From positions 124,001 through 188,000 of the forward strand of contig CANTFL010000375.1 of NCBI GenBank assembly GCA_947650285.1: 64,000 nucleotides of DNA. The letters run 5' to 3'. Below are positions 46,029 through 59,100 of this stretch, in pieces. The translations under genes were made by a program, and so were the position numbers. The DNA is from Hyaloperonospora brassicae. Taxonomy: Eukaryota; Oomycota; Peronosporomycetes; Peronosporales; Peronosporaceae. The notes under the pieces are model-generated. The model had not been told where the DNA came from and did not search any database. It saw nothing but the letters and a program-made list of their open reading frames with translations. The stretch's first letter is position 1, and every line of letters begins with the position of its first letter.

Positions 46029-46181
46029 TGGAAAAAAGAATACAATTAGGGACGTGTGGTTTTATGTGTGCCACACTAACCTGAGTGTACTAGGACGCAG
46101 GGCATTTATTTTCCAATTCTCTGGGGCATTTTATTAATTTTCGTGATTAAATGGTGCATTTTTTATTTCCCCTAAAATGTA

Positions 46182-49100
46182 TGCGTCGTTAATAGGAAGT
46201 GACCACAACGTTGTCGTCATAATAAACAACATCGTGCAGAAATCAGTACAGCGGTTGGTCATGTATGACTTTTATTTGGCGTATTACACAAAGAAGAAAC
46301 ATGATAGTACACTATTAGTCGCATAGCGATATTACTAAACAAAACACGCAAAGTAAGTAAGCATTACTCTCAAGCGAACACTTTTAGAAAGCTTTTACTT
46401 TGGTCACGTTTCACTTTGCGTTGCCGTAATAATCACGACATTAAATTGAATAAATTTCCGGCTGGATGTCAATTGCGTAGTTTGGTTAACACCACGATCG
46501 TTCCGTGTGTGCCATCACGGTAATTTCTTATAGACAAGGCGGTAACACCGGCGAAAAAAAGCACATTTTAGTCTAGATACTTGACACACGGTAGCCTTGC
46601 ATATTATAACATGATATATTTTCTCCGACATACATAACGAATACCTCGAGAAACTACTTGTGTAACGTATATTACCTTAGTAAGTCCTGATATCGAACAT
46701 CTAGCAAAACGCGGGATGTAGAATTTATACTGTAACATTATTTAGTTATAGGGGCGAGGTGTGACATTATTGAATGGGATCACTTAATTGCGCGTTATGT
46801 GAAGCATATAATAACTCAACATGGCTCAGAGACAGCATATGTGTTATGCCATTCGCAATGTCACAGAGCACTCACAGCTTGAGCAAATCTTTCAAACATG
46901 ATTTGGTGTTAATACTGAGTATATACTCATGTTGCAGGCGAATACCGCAAACACTAAGTTATGTTTCTATAGAAATTGTAACAGATTCACGTTAAGACAT
47001 GATCCACCTTTAGTTCATATGTCAAATTCAACTGTCAATATCGCAGATACAGATTGGAGCTATTCACAGTGTAGCACAATTTTTGGCAGCGAGTGAAACA
47101 CACTGACCATTCCGCTAATATAAGGCGTAATAATAGTCTGTGAATCCACAAAAAAATTAATATGCTCTCGATATTCCTATATTTGCAAAAAATCAAAACA
47201 AGCTTTTTACACTTTCGACTAAGAGAATTGTAGCTGGGTTCACGGAATCAAACTATATTCTTTTCGGTTTCTGGAATTATATCTCTTTGCTTTTCGTGGA
47301 TCAAAGAATTTTATATTGACCTCTAAATATTAATTTGTTATTCGAGCTCAAAGCATTATATTACATCCAAGCCCTCTGCCTCTAATCCTATAATACACTT
47401 TGAGCTACCGGCGGCTTATTGGTCGAGGCAATATAATTTTACCTTTCTTATTGTGGATTTGGAACGGTAGGTCTTAATGCATTTTAAATTAATACAACGA
47501 ATAATAGTGCTGCGTCGATGCATCGCATATAAATCACTTGTCTTCATGCGGTGGCTAGTAAGAGCCTTGCTGTTGGGGGTTTATAAACTTGCTACGGAAA
47601 TAATATCATTCAAAGAATAAAATCGTCAGGCTAATCTAAACAAAGATATTGATAGTCTCTTATAGTGAAATCCGCTTTTATATACAGGGAATGACACTGA
47701 TTAAAAGCTAACTTTGTTAAGCTTAACGATTTTGTCGGTCAAAATTAAGTTTCAGATAAATGATCCAATTTGTTTATTACTTTGTTGATCTGGTCGAAAA
47801 TTTGATGAAGTTACCGACCATGTAGATTAATGACTAGTTTAAAACTTGGTGCACTTCTTTCTATAACGGTCCCGATCTCATATGAATAAGTCGTTCTAGC
47901 GGTAACGGTATGCCTTCCAGGTCAAAATTAGGCGCAATATGGTTTAATGCCATCGCGAGGCAACTGTTTTGGTCGATATATTGAGTGTCGCCTCTTTACT
48001 GCATTATTGTACATTGTTCTTTTACAATTTAAAGATGAGTGTCTACTTAAAAACATGACATCTTAGTAAATTGTATTCGGTCAAGAAGAGGAAGTTTATT
48101 GTAAGGCGGCTACACATGCTGCAATTGAGCGTTCAATATAACCGAACCATCTGAGAATCATTATTCAGCTGTCCCAGTCTAATTGTAGATCATAGTGATC
48201 AATGCGCTAGTCTCGGCCTAATTCTGGTCAAATATTTATCCTAAATTTTTTGAACTCCGTTCGTGCCATCGATCGCTATTATCCCACCTTCTACCGATAT
48301 AAAACATGATGTCATGAGTTCGTGGAAAACGTTTCTATGGCGATGAATGCTAACAAAACAAACGGTGACTTCAACAATCGGGACACAACCGTTAAGGTGA
48401 TTTAAGCAAGATTATGGTCTTACATATCGTCTTAGTACCTGGAATGACCTATAGCGAGTTACAAAGCACAGCTCTACACTGTCGTTTTTCTGTACAATTA
48501 GCGGAATCCAACTCGGTCACTTACGACATCTACTATACTGCGGGCACAGGTCACGCTACTGAAGTAGCTAGGTTAAATTACGATAGGTTGGTATATAATT
48601 ACGAATGATGAATTGAATGTTGTTTGGTGGTACACTTAAATCGATATTTGCCACGAGGCGGACGGTCACTCTTGTATGAGGTGCACCTCCGTTGCTGCTA
48701 CTGCGCCATATTTTGTCGCTAATGTAATGTCGGTCACTTTGTATTTCAAGGTCTCCTTATTGACGCACCCTTTGCATGTATCGTATGTTTGACTTCATTT
48801 ATACAGCTTGTGCACTTAAACCTCTTTTAGATCATTTCGCTACGAGAGAACATAATGTGGGGCTTCTGATCTCAGGCATGGTGTCGAAAGACCGCCCAGA
48901 TACACTTGCTTCCTAATATATTATCTGCCAGATTTTGATTCGATCTCGTCTTAATACGGACTCAACTTAAGCACACTCTGTATAAAGTGATTAATGTTAC
49001 ATTCAACGCAAAATGTTTTAAGCTTAACGTATTTTGAGCAATGCGCGTACATATATTTTGATTTGTTTTGAAAACATATCTGAATGATTTAGCTTATTAC

Positions 49101-52100
49101 AATAAATTCAAGGTGATGTTATACGTCAATTTTATACATATATTGAAATTCATAGAACAGCATACTAAAAATAACATTTAAAATTCAAATCGTCCGTCGC
49201 TTACGCTAAACAGTTCCTCTGACAGCATATGATGCATTCGCATCCACGAATTATGATCTTTCTATTTCTTCGGTCAGCCCACCTTGTGGAATGTCAAAAT
49301 ATACCTCCACTACTTGATTGACACATTATCTATACAAATATACCATTATCATTCGAACACCAAATATATAAAAACTCGGGTCAAAACTTCTACTTGAAAA
49401 CTTGGATTGGGTTTTTTATCTGGAGTTTAAATTTATATCGTAATATATATTAAAGCGCCGATTACGACAAATTACATATGCATAAGTTCAAACACACAGC
49501 TCAATTTACATCACTAGATGTAGTATAAATCTACGCAGAATACTGCTTAAGTCTTTTATGCTAATTCTTTTGATTTTGGCAAATTTTATCCATTAAAACG
49601 TTATAATACCGCCACTATGTTTCTTTGTTCTCAGATATGGTTAAGCTTGGTACTTACGAATTAAAATAACTTTGCATCGCTGAACAAGGTTTTTAAGTGC
49701 AACCCGAAAGCATTATCTTATCGATGTAATCAAAATAAAGCCCCGTTTACAGGTTGTGGACCAAATTGGCTTCGTTCTTGTATGTGACATCGAGCACACT
49801 CCTCTCGAATTTCATTTCCTTGTGGGTTATTACCAAGGGACCACTTCTGAAGATTTTGCTAATGCTCACATAACGCTATCTTGCCATATAAAACGATAGA
49901 ATAAATCGGCAAGCCTAAACTAATTTTGTGATAAAGTGAGTATCAGAACAGAACTTTGACAGGGCAAACCTGTTTGTGGTAAAAAGCAACATGTATCTTT
50001 ATATCAACTACCGCGCACGGACTTCTTCATCGTAGACGTCGGGCCCTTGGTAGCACACTGTTCAATTTTGAATCGATAATGTGTTGAGCCTCTACTTTAC
50101 TATCTGCGAGAAATAAGCGTGAGATAGTTGTTAAGTATCATACGTAGTCACACCACCTTCTAATTTTGGCGATGAAGCTACCAATTGTTAGCTTTGCCTC
50201 TCTAATCAAAGACGTATGATAATGTCGTCTGTAGTAAATCTGACCAAATATTAATTTATTTTAACCAGACCGAAACGGTCAATTTATCCGATTGACCATG
50301 GGCTTCTTTTGGTTTACCACCCAGCATTTTAACTTCAAATTTAAAAAATCTCATTGCATGGTGCGGTGAACGCGCCACAATTAGAATTTGCGATGAACCT
50401 GATACTAAGCCACACCCCCAACACCTTGAAATTTCCACAATTAATTAAATATTGTGTCATTGGGTACTGGCGGAAATGCTACTTTCGGAGTGCTTATTAT
50501 ATAATATAAAAAACGATCACATCTATAATGCGGCTACGCCTCGAAACAATGTAGTGATAGTGACTAAAACTTCCTTAAACAAGATATAGTTCAGATTTAA
50601 ACTTCTCATGGTAAACGTCATTGTTATTCTTCTTTTCGAAAGAGCTTACAACGCAAGTGTAGGTCAAACAATTTATTGCCTAGCATCAGATAAGCTTAGT
50701 TTTTTGGGACAGACTTACCGTCCATTGCATCTTTCGTAAGGCTGGTTGTATTATTTATATTCGGCAATTGCTTCAAAAGATCGACTAATTATTTTTATCC
50801 CCTTAAATTGACGGACCGAACACAAGCACATCTTATTAGGCTTATAATGGACAAACTGTGTGTCCTGTTCTACATATGTACCGTTGCCCCTATTAAATCA
50901 AACTCTTCAATGTCAAGCAATTACCGGGTAGAGTAGGTCTATTTCGTTTATTGAAGCAATCCGATACGGAACAAGGTCTAATAGTTCGAATTCTCCTACA
51001 ATCATAACCACCTGTATGTTTTAATTTGATAAATTGCTTCGTAACCAAGAAGTACAAACTTAAAGTGACAGTGTTTTATCGGTAGACTTTATAATATAAA
51101 CGTTATCATGGTTTGAATAAATTAATTACTCCATTCTGTGTGTCGGTTGAATTACTGCTATCGCAACGCTATAATTTAATCGGAAGGATATTTATCGATA
51201 CCCGTCGCGCTTTGACAATTTTTAATCGTTAAGCTAATATCCACCTATTGTCCTATTAACTGATACACTAACAAATATTATGGCTGTATGTGCCGTTATC
51301 TAATGGCATGTTCGGCGCGCTTTACGTTTGTGCTTTCGATAGTAATATCATGTGTACCCTAAGAGTATCATAGTAGCTGCTAATAACTCAAATAGCTCCT
51401 CTCTAACTGCCATCTGATACAATATTGTTTCTTACGTAGTTAGTTTCACTTAAACTCGATACTTGTGCGTCTCCCACAACGCGGCATAATATCGTCTTTA
51501 TCATATATTTATCTTTGACTATGGCATTATGCGATGGTTTTTCGACACCATCTAGTTATTAACTCAATCACGGAGACGCTGTCAATGTTTATATTTTCAA
51601 AAAAATGTCTTTTCACATGCTTAGAGATCCACCATGCCTTGGATTTTGTAGCGCCTTTTTCCTCGATTTTTTTGAATCGCTAAGTTGCGTGTTGGGCGAT
51701 ATAACGTGCTCTTCTAAATCAGGCCATTGTTCAAGGTTTCAACTAAATATATCTCGCACGATTTTGCCGATGATAGCTTCAGTATGATCCACGTGGTGTT
51801 TCGCAGAGCATAAGACCAATCGAACTTCGGCAATTTATCACGATCCTTTTAGACAATTTAAATATGTCTTTTGGTGATGTCCCACAATGTTAAATTTTTA
51901 ATTTAATATTTCAGTTTAAATTTATATATATTTTTCGCGAATAAAAATCAATTTACGGCCCAACATTCTCTTTTTGCTTGCAGAGATATTTGGTATCACA
52001 CGTTGCGGAAGATCTTTAAAAATTTCTTCAGTTCACGCCACAAGATATTTACAAAATATTTTAAATTTATTTTTTATCTTTTAAGTCACGGCTAAGCGTC

Positions 52101-53027
52101 ATTATATCCACCCGATAACGCCGCTATAGGGCGACAGTTCTACGTGCATTAACGTCTACCTTTTTCGATTTTCGTCACATGTACAACGTTCAGTTCGGAT
52201 TTTTGTATTCGTCCTTTATCTGATATTGTATTTCATTTAATATTGGTTTGACTATAGCTAAAAGTATATTGCCACTTACTTAGCATATTGATCCTGGAAA
52301 TCGTGCATAAGCTGATGAGCAAGACTTAGCTTTGATTTGTATATATTATTTAACTTTGATACTTTTTAATATTGCGATACGATGTAAGTCTCGAATTTTG
52401 TATTTAACAACAACTCCAGTCATGCCTGTTAATTAATCTACACTTCTTATGCTCGTTTTCCGAACATGTAGGCTTTGCTTACAAAAATTACAAAATAAGA
52501 GTACACATTCTATCGTCCCCCGTTGGACCATGAGGTGCCCCATCACCCAGAAAATTTATCGAGTTTCATCCATTTTCTCAAATCTTGTTGGATATGTGTC
52601 GGAATTTCTGCATCTTCTGCTTGTATCTCGTCACCACCACAAATATCATAATCGATACGACAGGCAGCCTCGCCGTCGCCATGGGGATGACAAACGACAT
52701 TAAGTTGCTTTGCAATCACTACGACGCTAAAGTTGCTTTCAAAATATGAATATTCTCAAGCAGGAAGAAACTAGCTCGCACCAGACACGACTTACAGACC
52801 TGGGCTGCGATAGATGAACCGTTAAGCGCCGCTCTACTAATTCAGAACGAATTTTGTTCAGTAAACGAGATGGTGTGTTCTATAATGATTTTGTGCGATA
52901 TAAAAATTGGAATGTCAAGTCGGTTAAACTTCCTTCACCATTCTGTCACGTGATATCACTCTACGTCTAACGATTTTTCGATTTATAGATTCTACTCCAC
53001 GAATAGCGTAATAGATTGAGGAGATTT
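46182..53027. other. Long unassigned AT-rich stretch
   Basis: Nearly 7 kb with only short open frames (about 60-85 codons) and no recognisable protein, RNA gene or repeat pair. The His/Arg-rich frame at 52449-52703 is unassigned. Confidence 0.5.
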
Positions 53028-53036
53028 TTAATAACA

Positions 53037-54738
53037 TACTCACCCTTTATTACGTATACACAACCCTAAAACAAAGGCCAATCCATCAGTATAGAAAATA
53101 CCCTTACTAGGTACTGCACACATATACATCCGAAATGCCATATATATATTCTTCGCTTAAGACACACCCCTCCGTAATACAGGCCTCTTTTATGTCATCA
53201 CACAGCCTTGCGTATGAAATCTGCTCTCATCATCCGGTACATTCTCCTCTAAGTACCCCTCATAATACCAGTTTCCTTTTTTAACAGCGTCTAGAACAAC
53301 GTCAACAATGCCTGAGATACGAGAAGCAATTCAGCCGTACGAAAGCTGGAGCTCCCGCGACGAGAAGCAAGAGACGCAGCATGTGACATGCGCGCTTCTT
53401 TGCTTTTTGTCGTAATCACCATCTTTCCCATTATGTACTGTACAAGTTTCTCAATTTACTAGAGTACAATGCATCCGCGACCGCAGGAAACCGTCTCGTT
53501 GGTGAGTAGAGCGGCGTTTGCGTACGGACAAAAATGCAGCAGCTGTCACTTCTCTATAGCAGCCACGTGAAGCTACTCGGTTGATTGTCAATGGATGTCG
53601 CACGATCGTTCTGGTGGGCAAGTACCGCGACTCGACCTGGTGAGCAGGTGCCACATATATACATTGAGGTACTTTTGTCTGTAAAAATTTGACCTCTGGA
53701 TGATTATTCGCTGACTTCATGTATATATAAAAATGTGTCAATGACCTGCTCAGGTGCTCGGAGTCGCTACGATCAATCGTTGACAATGCATCAGCGCCGA
53801 ACAATCGCAAACTAGCCAACATGACCATGTTAATCCGCAAAGAATGAGCGCTCGTGCACCAACGTGCTTCGTAAGCTGGTTTGGGAAGACGACTGATATT
53901 GCGCACAACTTGTGTCGTCTCCGATCGACACTGATAATGCGACGGTATTCATTGACGAGGCGTTTGGTATCTTTCCTTTGGGGGCATCTGTTGACTTATT
54001 TGTTGCCGCTGACGAGTTGGAGTTTGATCAAATGTGGTGTAGAGGCCCACTGCTGCGCGGTACGAGATGGAAAAGTCTATCATGGACAAGCGTTTTAAGC
54101 TGACCATTGAATCGAACATGATTGTTGTGCGCAATTGAGACGAGAAGATCACCACGCAGTGGGCTTCGATCGAGAATCTGAATGGTATCATTTCGTTCTG
54201 CCCAACTTCCAGTGCACATCGGGCGGATCCCGGTGTAGATGACCTGGTACAGTTCATGAGCATGTCGCAGGTTGAGAAGAACGACAGCGACACTATAGTG
54301 CAGCACGCGGCTCCTGCATTGATTTACAAGAAGGATACGCCGAAGCCGCGATTGATGTCGCTGCTGGCAGGTGGGTTCAAAATATCGATTGCAAACAGTT
54401 TAATATGTCCTTATCTGACAAAAAAAATTCAATGTTATTAAGAGGTATATTTGCTACTTATTATTTAAACATAAAAAAATTTCTATAAAAATAGGGGAAT
54501 GATAGTATGAGCGGTACTTAGAGAAGAATGTACCGGATGATGAGATTGAATTTCATACGCAAGGCTGTGTGATGACATAAAAGAGGCCTATATTACGGAG
54601 GGGTGTGTCTTAAGCGAAGAATATATATATGGCATTTCGGATGTATAGAGTGCAGTACCTAGTAATGGTATTTTCTATACTGACGGAGGGGCCTCTATTT
54701 CAGGGGTGTGAGTACATACCAAAGGGTGGGTGTGTACC
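53037..54738. mobile_element. DNA transposon relic with about 220-bp terminal inverted repeats
   Basis: 53037-53255 and 54515-54738 are inverted copies, roughly 90% identical by eye, sharing GTACCGGATGATGAG, TTTCATACGCAAGGCTGTGT, GATGACATAAAAGAGGCCT, GGAGGGGTGTGTCTTAAGCG and TATGGCATTTCGGATGTAT. Outer ends read CTCACCCTTT and CCCACCCTTT. The flanks TTAATAACA (53028-53036) and TCAATAATA (54739-54747) could be a 9-bp target duplication with two transitions. Long TIRs plus a 9-bp duplication would suggest a Mutator-like element. The interior is too decayed to confirm it. Confidence 0.75.
53256..54514. pseudogene. Coding-like interior of the long-TIR element, unidentified
   Basis: GC is higher than the flanks. 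The minus strand has a 151-codon frame (53451-53906) and the plus strand has FIDEAFGIFPLGASVDLFVA at about 53953 and an acidic stretch ending in KPRLMSLLAGG before 54375. The two strands cannot both be real; neither matches a transposase I know. It may be a decayed transposase or a captured host gene fragment. Confidence 0.35.
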
Positions 54739-54747
54739 TCAATAATA

Positions 54748-55752
54748 AATATGGATCATATATGACTATTGCGGATCTTTTTAAGCCTTTTTCGTGTTCG
54801 TCTTATTTTTTCGTGTACACACACTAATCGATCTCAATAAAGATATCAAATGAATTAAGTAAAATAATAGGATGAAAGTGACGACATTATCAACAAAATT
54901 AGTACTTGTAACTAGGGATAAGATCGGTGGTAACATGTTTTGATATTCATATTCTTCTAAGTCGCAAGCGATAAAATATATACTTACATACATATGTACA
55001 AATATGCGAGGTACCTAAGGGTTTCTTGACAATTGTAGACCACAATAGGGCAAGTAGGATGCCGGTGTTTACGCTTAACAATGTCGGAAAATAACGTGTG
55101 CTATCATGACCCATTCGATTGTCACCGAGATGTAAATTTTAGTTTCCATCACGCGTCATTTGGTTGTTGATTGATTGATTTTCTTTTTTGCAATAGAATA
55201 TATAGCGCTTGCTTTTATTTTACACCTCACTCAGAAATCAGCATCAAATATTGTCGGCACCTCTCAATTTGAGATGTGATGTACTTTTCCGCCCAAACAT
55301 TAGATACTTGAAATCGTGTACTTGTTTACCTGAGTTGAACTGCGCGAATTTTTCAGATTTTTTGTCAATTTACTTTATAATAGGTGCATCAATTTTACGG
55401 TTGCACGATGTACTGACATAAAGAATGGTGGTCCTTGCAATGACGCATGATTTATATAGGGTCGTTTTAGAAACTACTGATACTTTCTACCCATACCATT
55501 GCATTTTTTGAATTGACTATGCGTTAAATTAGGTAATAAATGTCACTGAAATAATATCTATCCATACTAATAGCCATGGATAAGGAGATGTGTCTATTTG
55601 TCGCAATGCGTTCTCTTCATTTCTCATTTTATTTTAAATAGTTTATGGCTGTCTCAAGCTTAGGAGTGTAAAAAGATGATCTTACGGAATTTTCTTTATT
55701 CGGCTTAGCAATTTGCATGACTAATCACAGTTTATGTTTATAGAAAGAAACA
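54748..55752. other. Unassigned AT-rich stretch
   Basis: Short open frames only; nothing recognised. Confidence 0.5.
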
Positions 55753-56175
55753 CATTATTCATCACAAATCCCTTCGCTAACTAACACCCACCCCACAAAT
55801 TAGGGCCTCTAATTGTTCTAAGTGGCGAATCAAATCTTAATATTCAACGACTGCCCTGACCCCTGACAACATCCACCTTGCACTACCATTTTAACAAACT
55901 TTCTTTTCTATAAACCCAAAATGAACGGTTTCGCACCCCTTCAGTACCTTGCATAAGCTTCCCTAGAACAAGCAAGAGCCGTTCTTGATGCTCATGTTCA
56001 GCTGGAATTGTATGTTGTTGTTTCCAAACACACAAGAAGGGTAGTTTGCCCATCCACAAGGGCGCACTTTGACATGAAAAGGTCATTGTTAAGTTCTAAT
56101 TTGCCACTTGGACAAATAAGAGGCCCTAGTTTGTGGGTTGGGTGCTGGTTAACGAAAAGATGAGTGATCAATAAC
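55753..56175. mobile_element. MITE with about 85-bp terminal inverted repeats
   Basis: Left arm 55753-55840 and right arm 56089-56175 are inverted copies: CTAACTAACACCCACCCCAC against TTAACCAGCACCCAACCCAC, then AAAYTAGGGCCTCT and AAGTGGCRAAT, ending TCTTAA/ACTTAA. Total about 420 bp. The 67-codon minus-strand frame inside (55883-56086) has no features and is probably not a gene. Target duplication not resolved. Superfamily unknown. Confidence 0.75.
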
Positions 56176-59100
56176 GAATCCCGCCATTAATTACATCAAT
56201 GTAGATCTTAATATTGGCTTCTGTGCCAGATCATAGTCAATATGATGGACGACTCTTTCGTGGGTATATTTTTGGGTCGTGTATGAATACGTTTTATGTA
56301 GAATTAATAGAATGAAGGATTTCTTGCTCGAATTCGACGACACAGTATTAATTTATGACTACTGTTTATTGATGATGCCCTTTTTCAGTTACTCCTGCCA
56401 GGGGACATGAATCAATAATATAGGAACCTTTTATAAACAAACTGAGCGACAAATATTTATTAATGCATAGAGTGTAATATCTTTTGTATGGTGCCTAATT
56501 GCAAGTGACGACGACATTAAGCTATGACTTCAGATAAAAATAATTACATTCCTGTGTAAATTTCTAATACGACAATAAGTTTGTACGAGTTAGAACGAAT
56601 GTGTCGCCACCGTTAATTGGAATTGAAGTGAATAATTTTGTTTGACGCTCAAAGTTTAAAAATACTTGTAGCAGTATAGGTATGAGTGAAATGTATGATG
56701 GGATGGTCCGCTTGGGTGAGTAACGGCCAGCTCGAATGTCGGTTGCAACGTAGTCGTGTGTCTCTTTAGCTATTTGAAAAACTTCAGTTTGATGAACACG
56801 TGCTGAAAAAGGGTATAATGATCATACATTCATATACGATTGAAGTGAAAATGGGAATGACGATCCGATATTAAGACGAGTTGTGATAATGCAATGGCAC
56901 AATTTAGATATCGGGTAGATGCACTCAGTTCATGATGCACAGATCTTAATCGCAGAGGACGCTAAGGATCGCATTTGACATCCGAGAGAAGTTTAAAATG
57001 GTTCAAAGGTGCCGCAATTTATCAAGCCGTCATTCAATAGGAACAGCCAAAATGTTTGGAATTCGACGTAAATAGCACAATGTAATTAATTTGCGGAGCA
57101 GCGAATCAATATTTGCTCGCGCAATTATTGAAGGAGCACTGCCGATCGTAAGTTAGGATATTGGAAGTGGTTTGTGGTTCATAGTCGGCTACCGCGATCG
57201 CAACTTACTTTTTGAAGCTGATGTATTCGACCAAGCCAACACAATACGAGGGTAAGCCTTCTGTGAAAGAACGACATGTCATAGTTGGTTTTAATATAGA
57301 GATACGTACAGTAGTAGGTCTGGTATTTGGTTGACTAACATTACAAGACTTTTTATATTTTATAAAGTGCATTAGCCTTGTTTAATCCAGAAGAAATCAA
57401 TTATCCCCACCCCCCTATTTTTCCGACATTATAGAAAAGCAATTGGGATATTAGAAAGCTGGTTCTTAATAATGGTCATGCATAAGGCGTCTTAACTCTT
57501 TCAAAGTGGAATCAAAAGCAGGCAATTTCATTGGGTTCGTCACGATATTTGATGACGTCTTAGACTTCAAGGGGCAAGCGTTCAATTTTTGGCTCTGGAA
57601 TATGTGACCGCAAGGATAATTTGAAGACGTCGCAGATAATGTTACCGCCATACAAGTGATACGACGAGGTATCTCTGTAAACGCAGTTTTTAAATCACAT
57701 ATAATCAGTCATCGACGAGGCTCCGTCATAAATGGTAGACTTGCCGTAAACTAGAGTATCGCAAGCCTTGTTTTTTAGTTTATTATCACAATAGGAACAC
57801 AAGTAGCTGATTGTTGATACTAGCAAATTATTAATCATGTGATATAATCGACAACTTTTGCAGATCACACCGTCATGGCAACGCGTACTCATCGTCTTTT
57901 TTACATTGAAAAAAGGAGCGCCTTATACCACAGATGCAATGTCTTTCGTATCTCTAGTTCGAAAATTATTTCGACTAACTTTGCTTGAATAAAGATTTAT
58001 ACGATATGAATTTTATAACAGCATAATTAATTTGCATAGTAGAGTTATTATCTATAAGCTGACGTCTCAGCAAGTTCATTTTCAGCCTCAACCCTTCCCG
58101 TGATTTCATTTCATTGATTATAATCCAGACAACGTTGTTCTACCGTGATACCAATCCATCATTATTTCTAAAGAAGACTTACATGGTAATTAACCCCCCT
58201 ACAAAAATCGTTGCAATTACTGACGTTCCTAAGTTTATGAAGAAAATTGCCAATTAACGCTTTCAGTCCGCCATATATAACAGATCTATGATTCTCTAGA
58301 CATTATACTCTGCAAAGGCTCACGCGACGGATATAGCCTGTTTTAAGCGCCAATAATAGCTTCGTGAGTCAAAAATGAAGTTGAAAGGTCACCTACGTAT
58401 AAGTGTGCTGGTATTATCGATCATGTAATTCGCAACAGTTCAAAACTCTTGCTAGCAGATTTGCCAAGTATATTTAATCATTTTAACACAATATGGCTTG
58501 CTTAAAGGAATATTTGGCAAAATGAAATCTTTTCGCAAGCTCTCAATAATATACGAGTTCAAAAGAGACTTGTATCCTTTTAGTAAAAATCGTTGTCATA
58601 GATATCTGTAATAATATTAATACACAGAATTCAATAATTGCCAGAACCATATAAAGGGTACAGATACCTCATTTAATGCAAAAAATGTTTTATTCACATT
58701 TGATACATATGGTGACGTACACCGACCAACGTTTGACTACCCCAGTAGAATGCGCTACCCAGTTAGAAGCTCACTTGCCTTATCCTACACGATTTGGTTC
58801 CACGAATTTAGCCTTCCTACCGATGTTGATGAGTACATATATATTCATTATCTTCTCGGATAAAGAATATAGCTGGTGTAGTTCTCTGTACCACAATTAA
58901 GAAACCAAAACTTAGACAACAAAATATTGATCTTTTAACAGATACTCATTGTGTACTTCTAAATTGTTATCCCTAAGTCTTCATAGGCATGCGTAAATCA
59001 ATCTGCCCCGATTTGTACTAAATTATGTCTTTTCTTGCGGTTTGTTTATGAGCTAAATTATAAAAAATCATAGTACGATGAATCGCACGACCCAAACAGC

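Larger units (their letters stand above)
45179..46172 (+). mobile_element. Mutator-like non-autonomous element B (TGCCCC-array family)
   Basis: Left end GGGAAAATAAAAAAATGCCC, right end (inverted) GGGGAAATAAAAAATGCACC. Two array units on the left (45180-45235) and three inverted ones on the right (about 46100-46172). It shares the microsatellite, the GC-rich module and the right array with element A, in the same order and orientation, but not the 0.25 kb between left array and microsatellite. No transposase. Confidence 0.65.
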
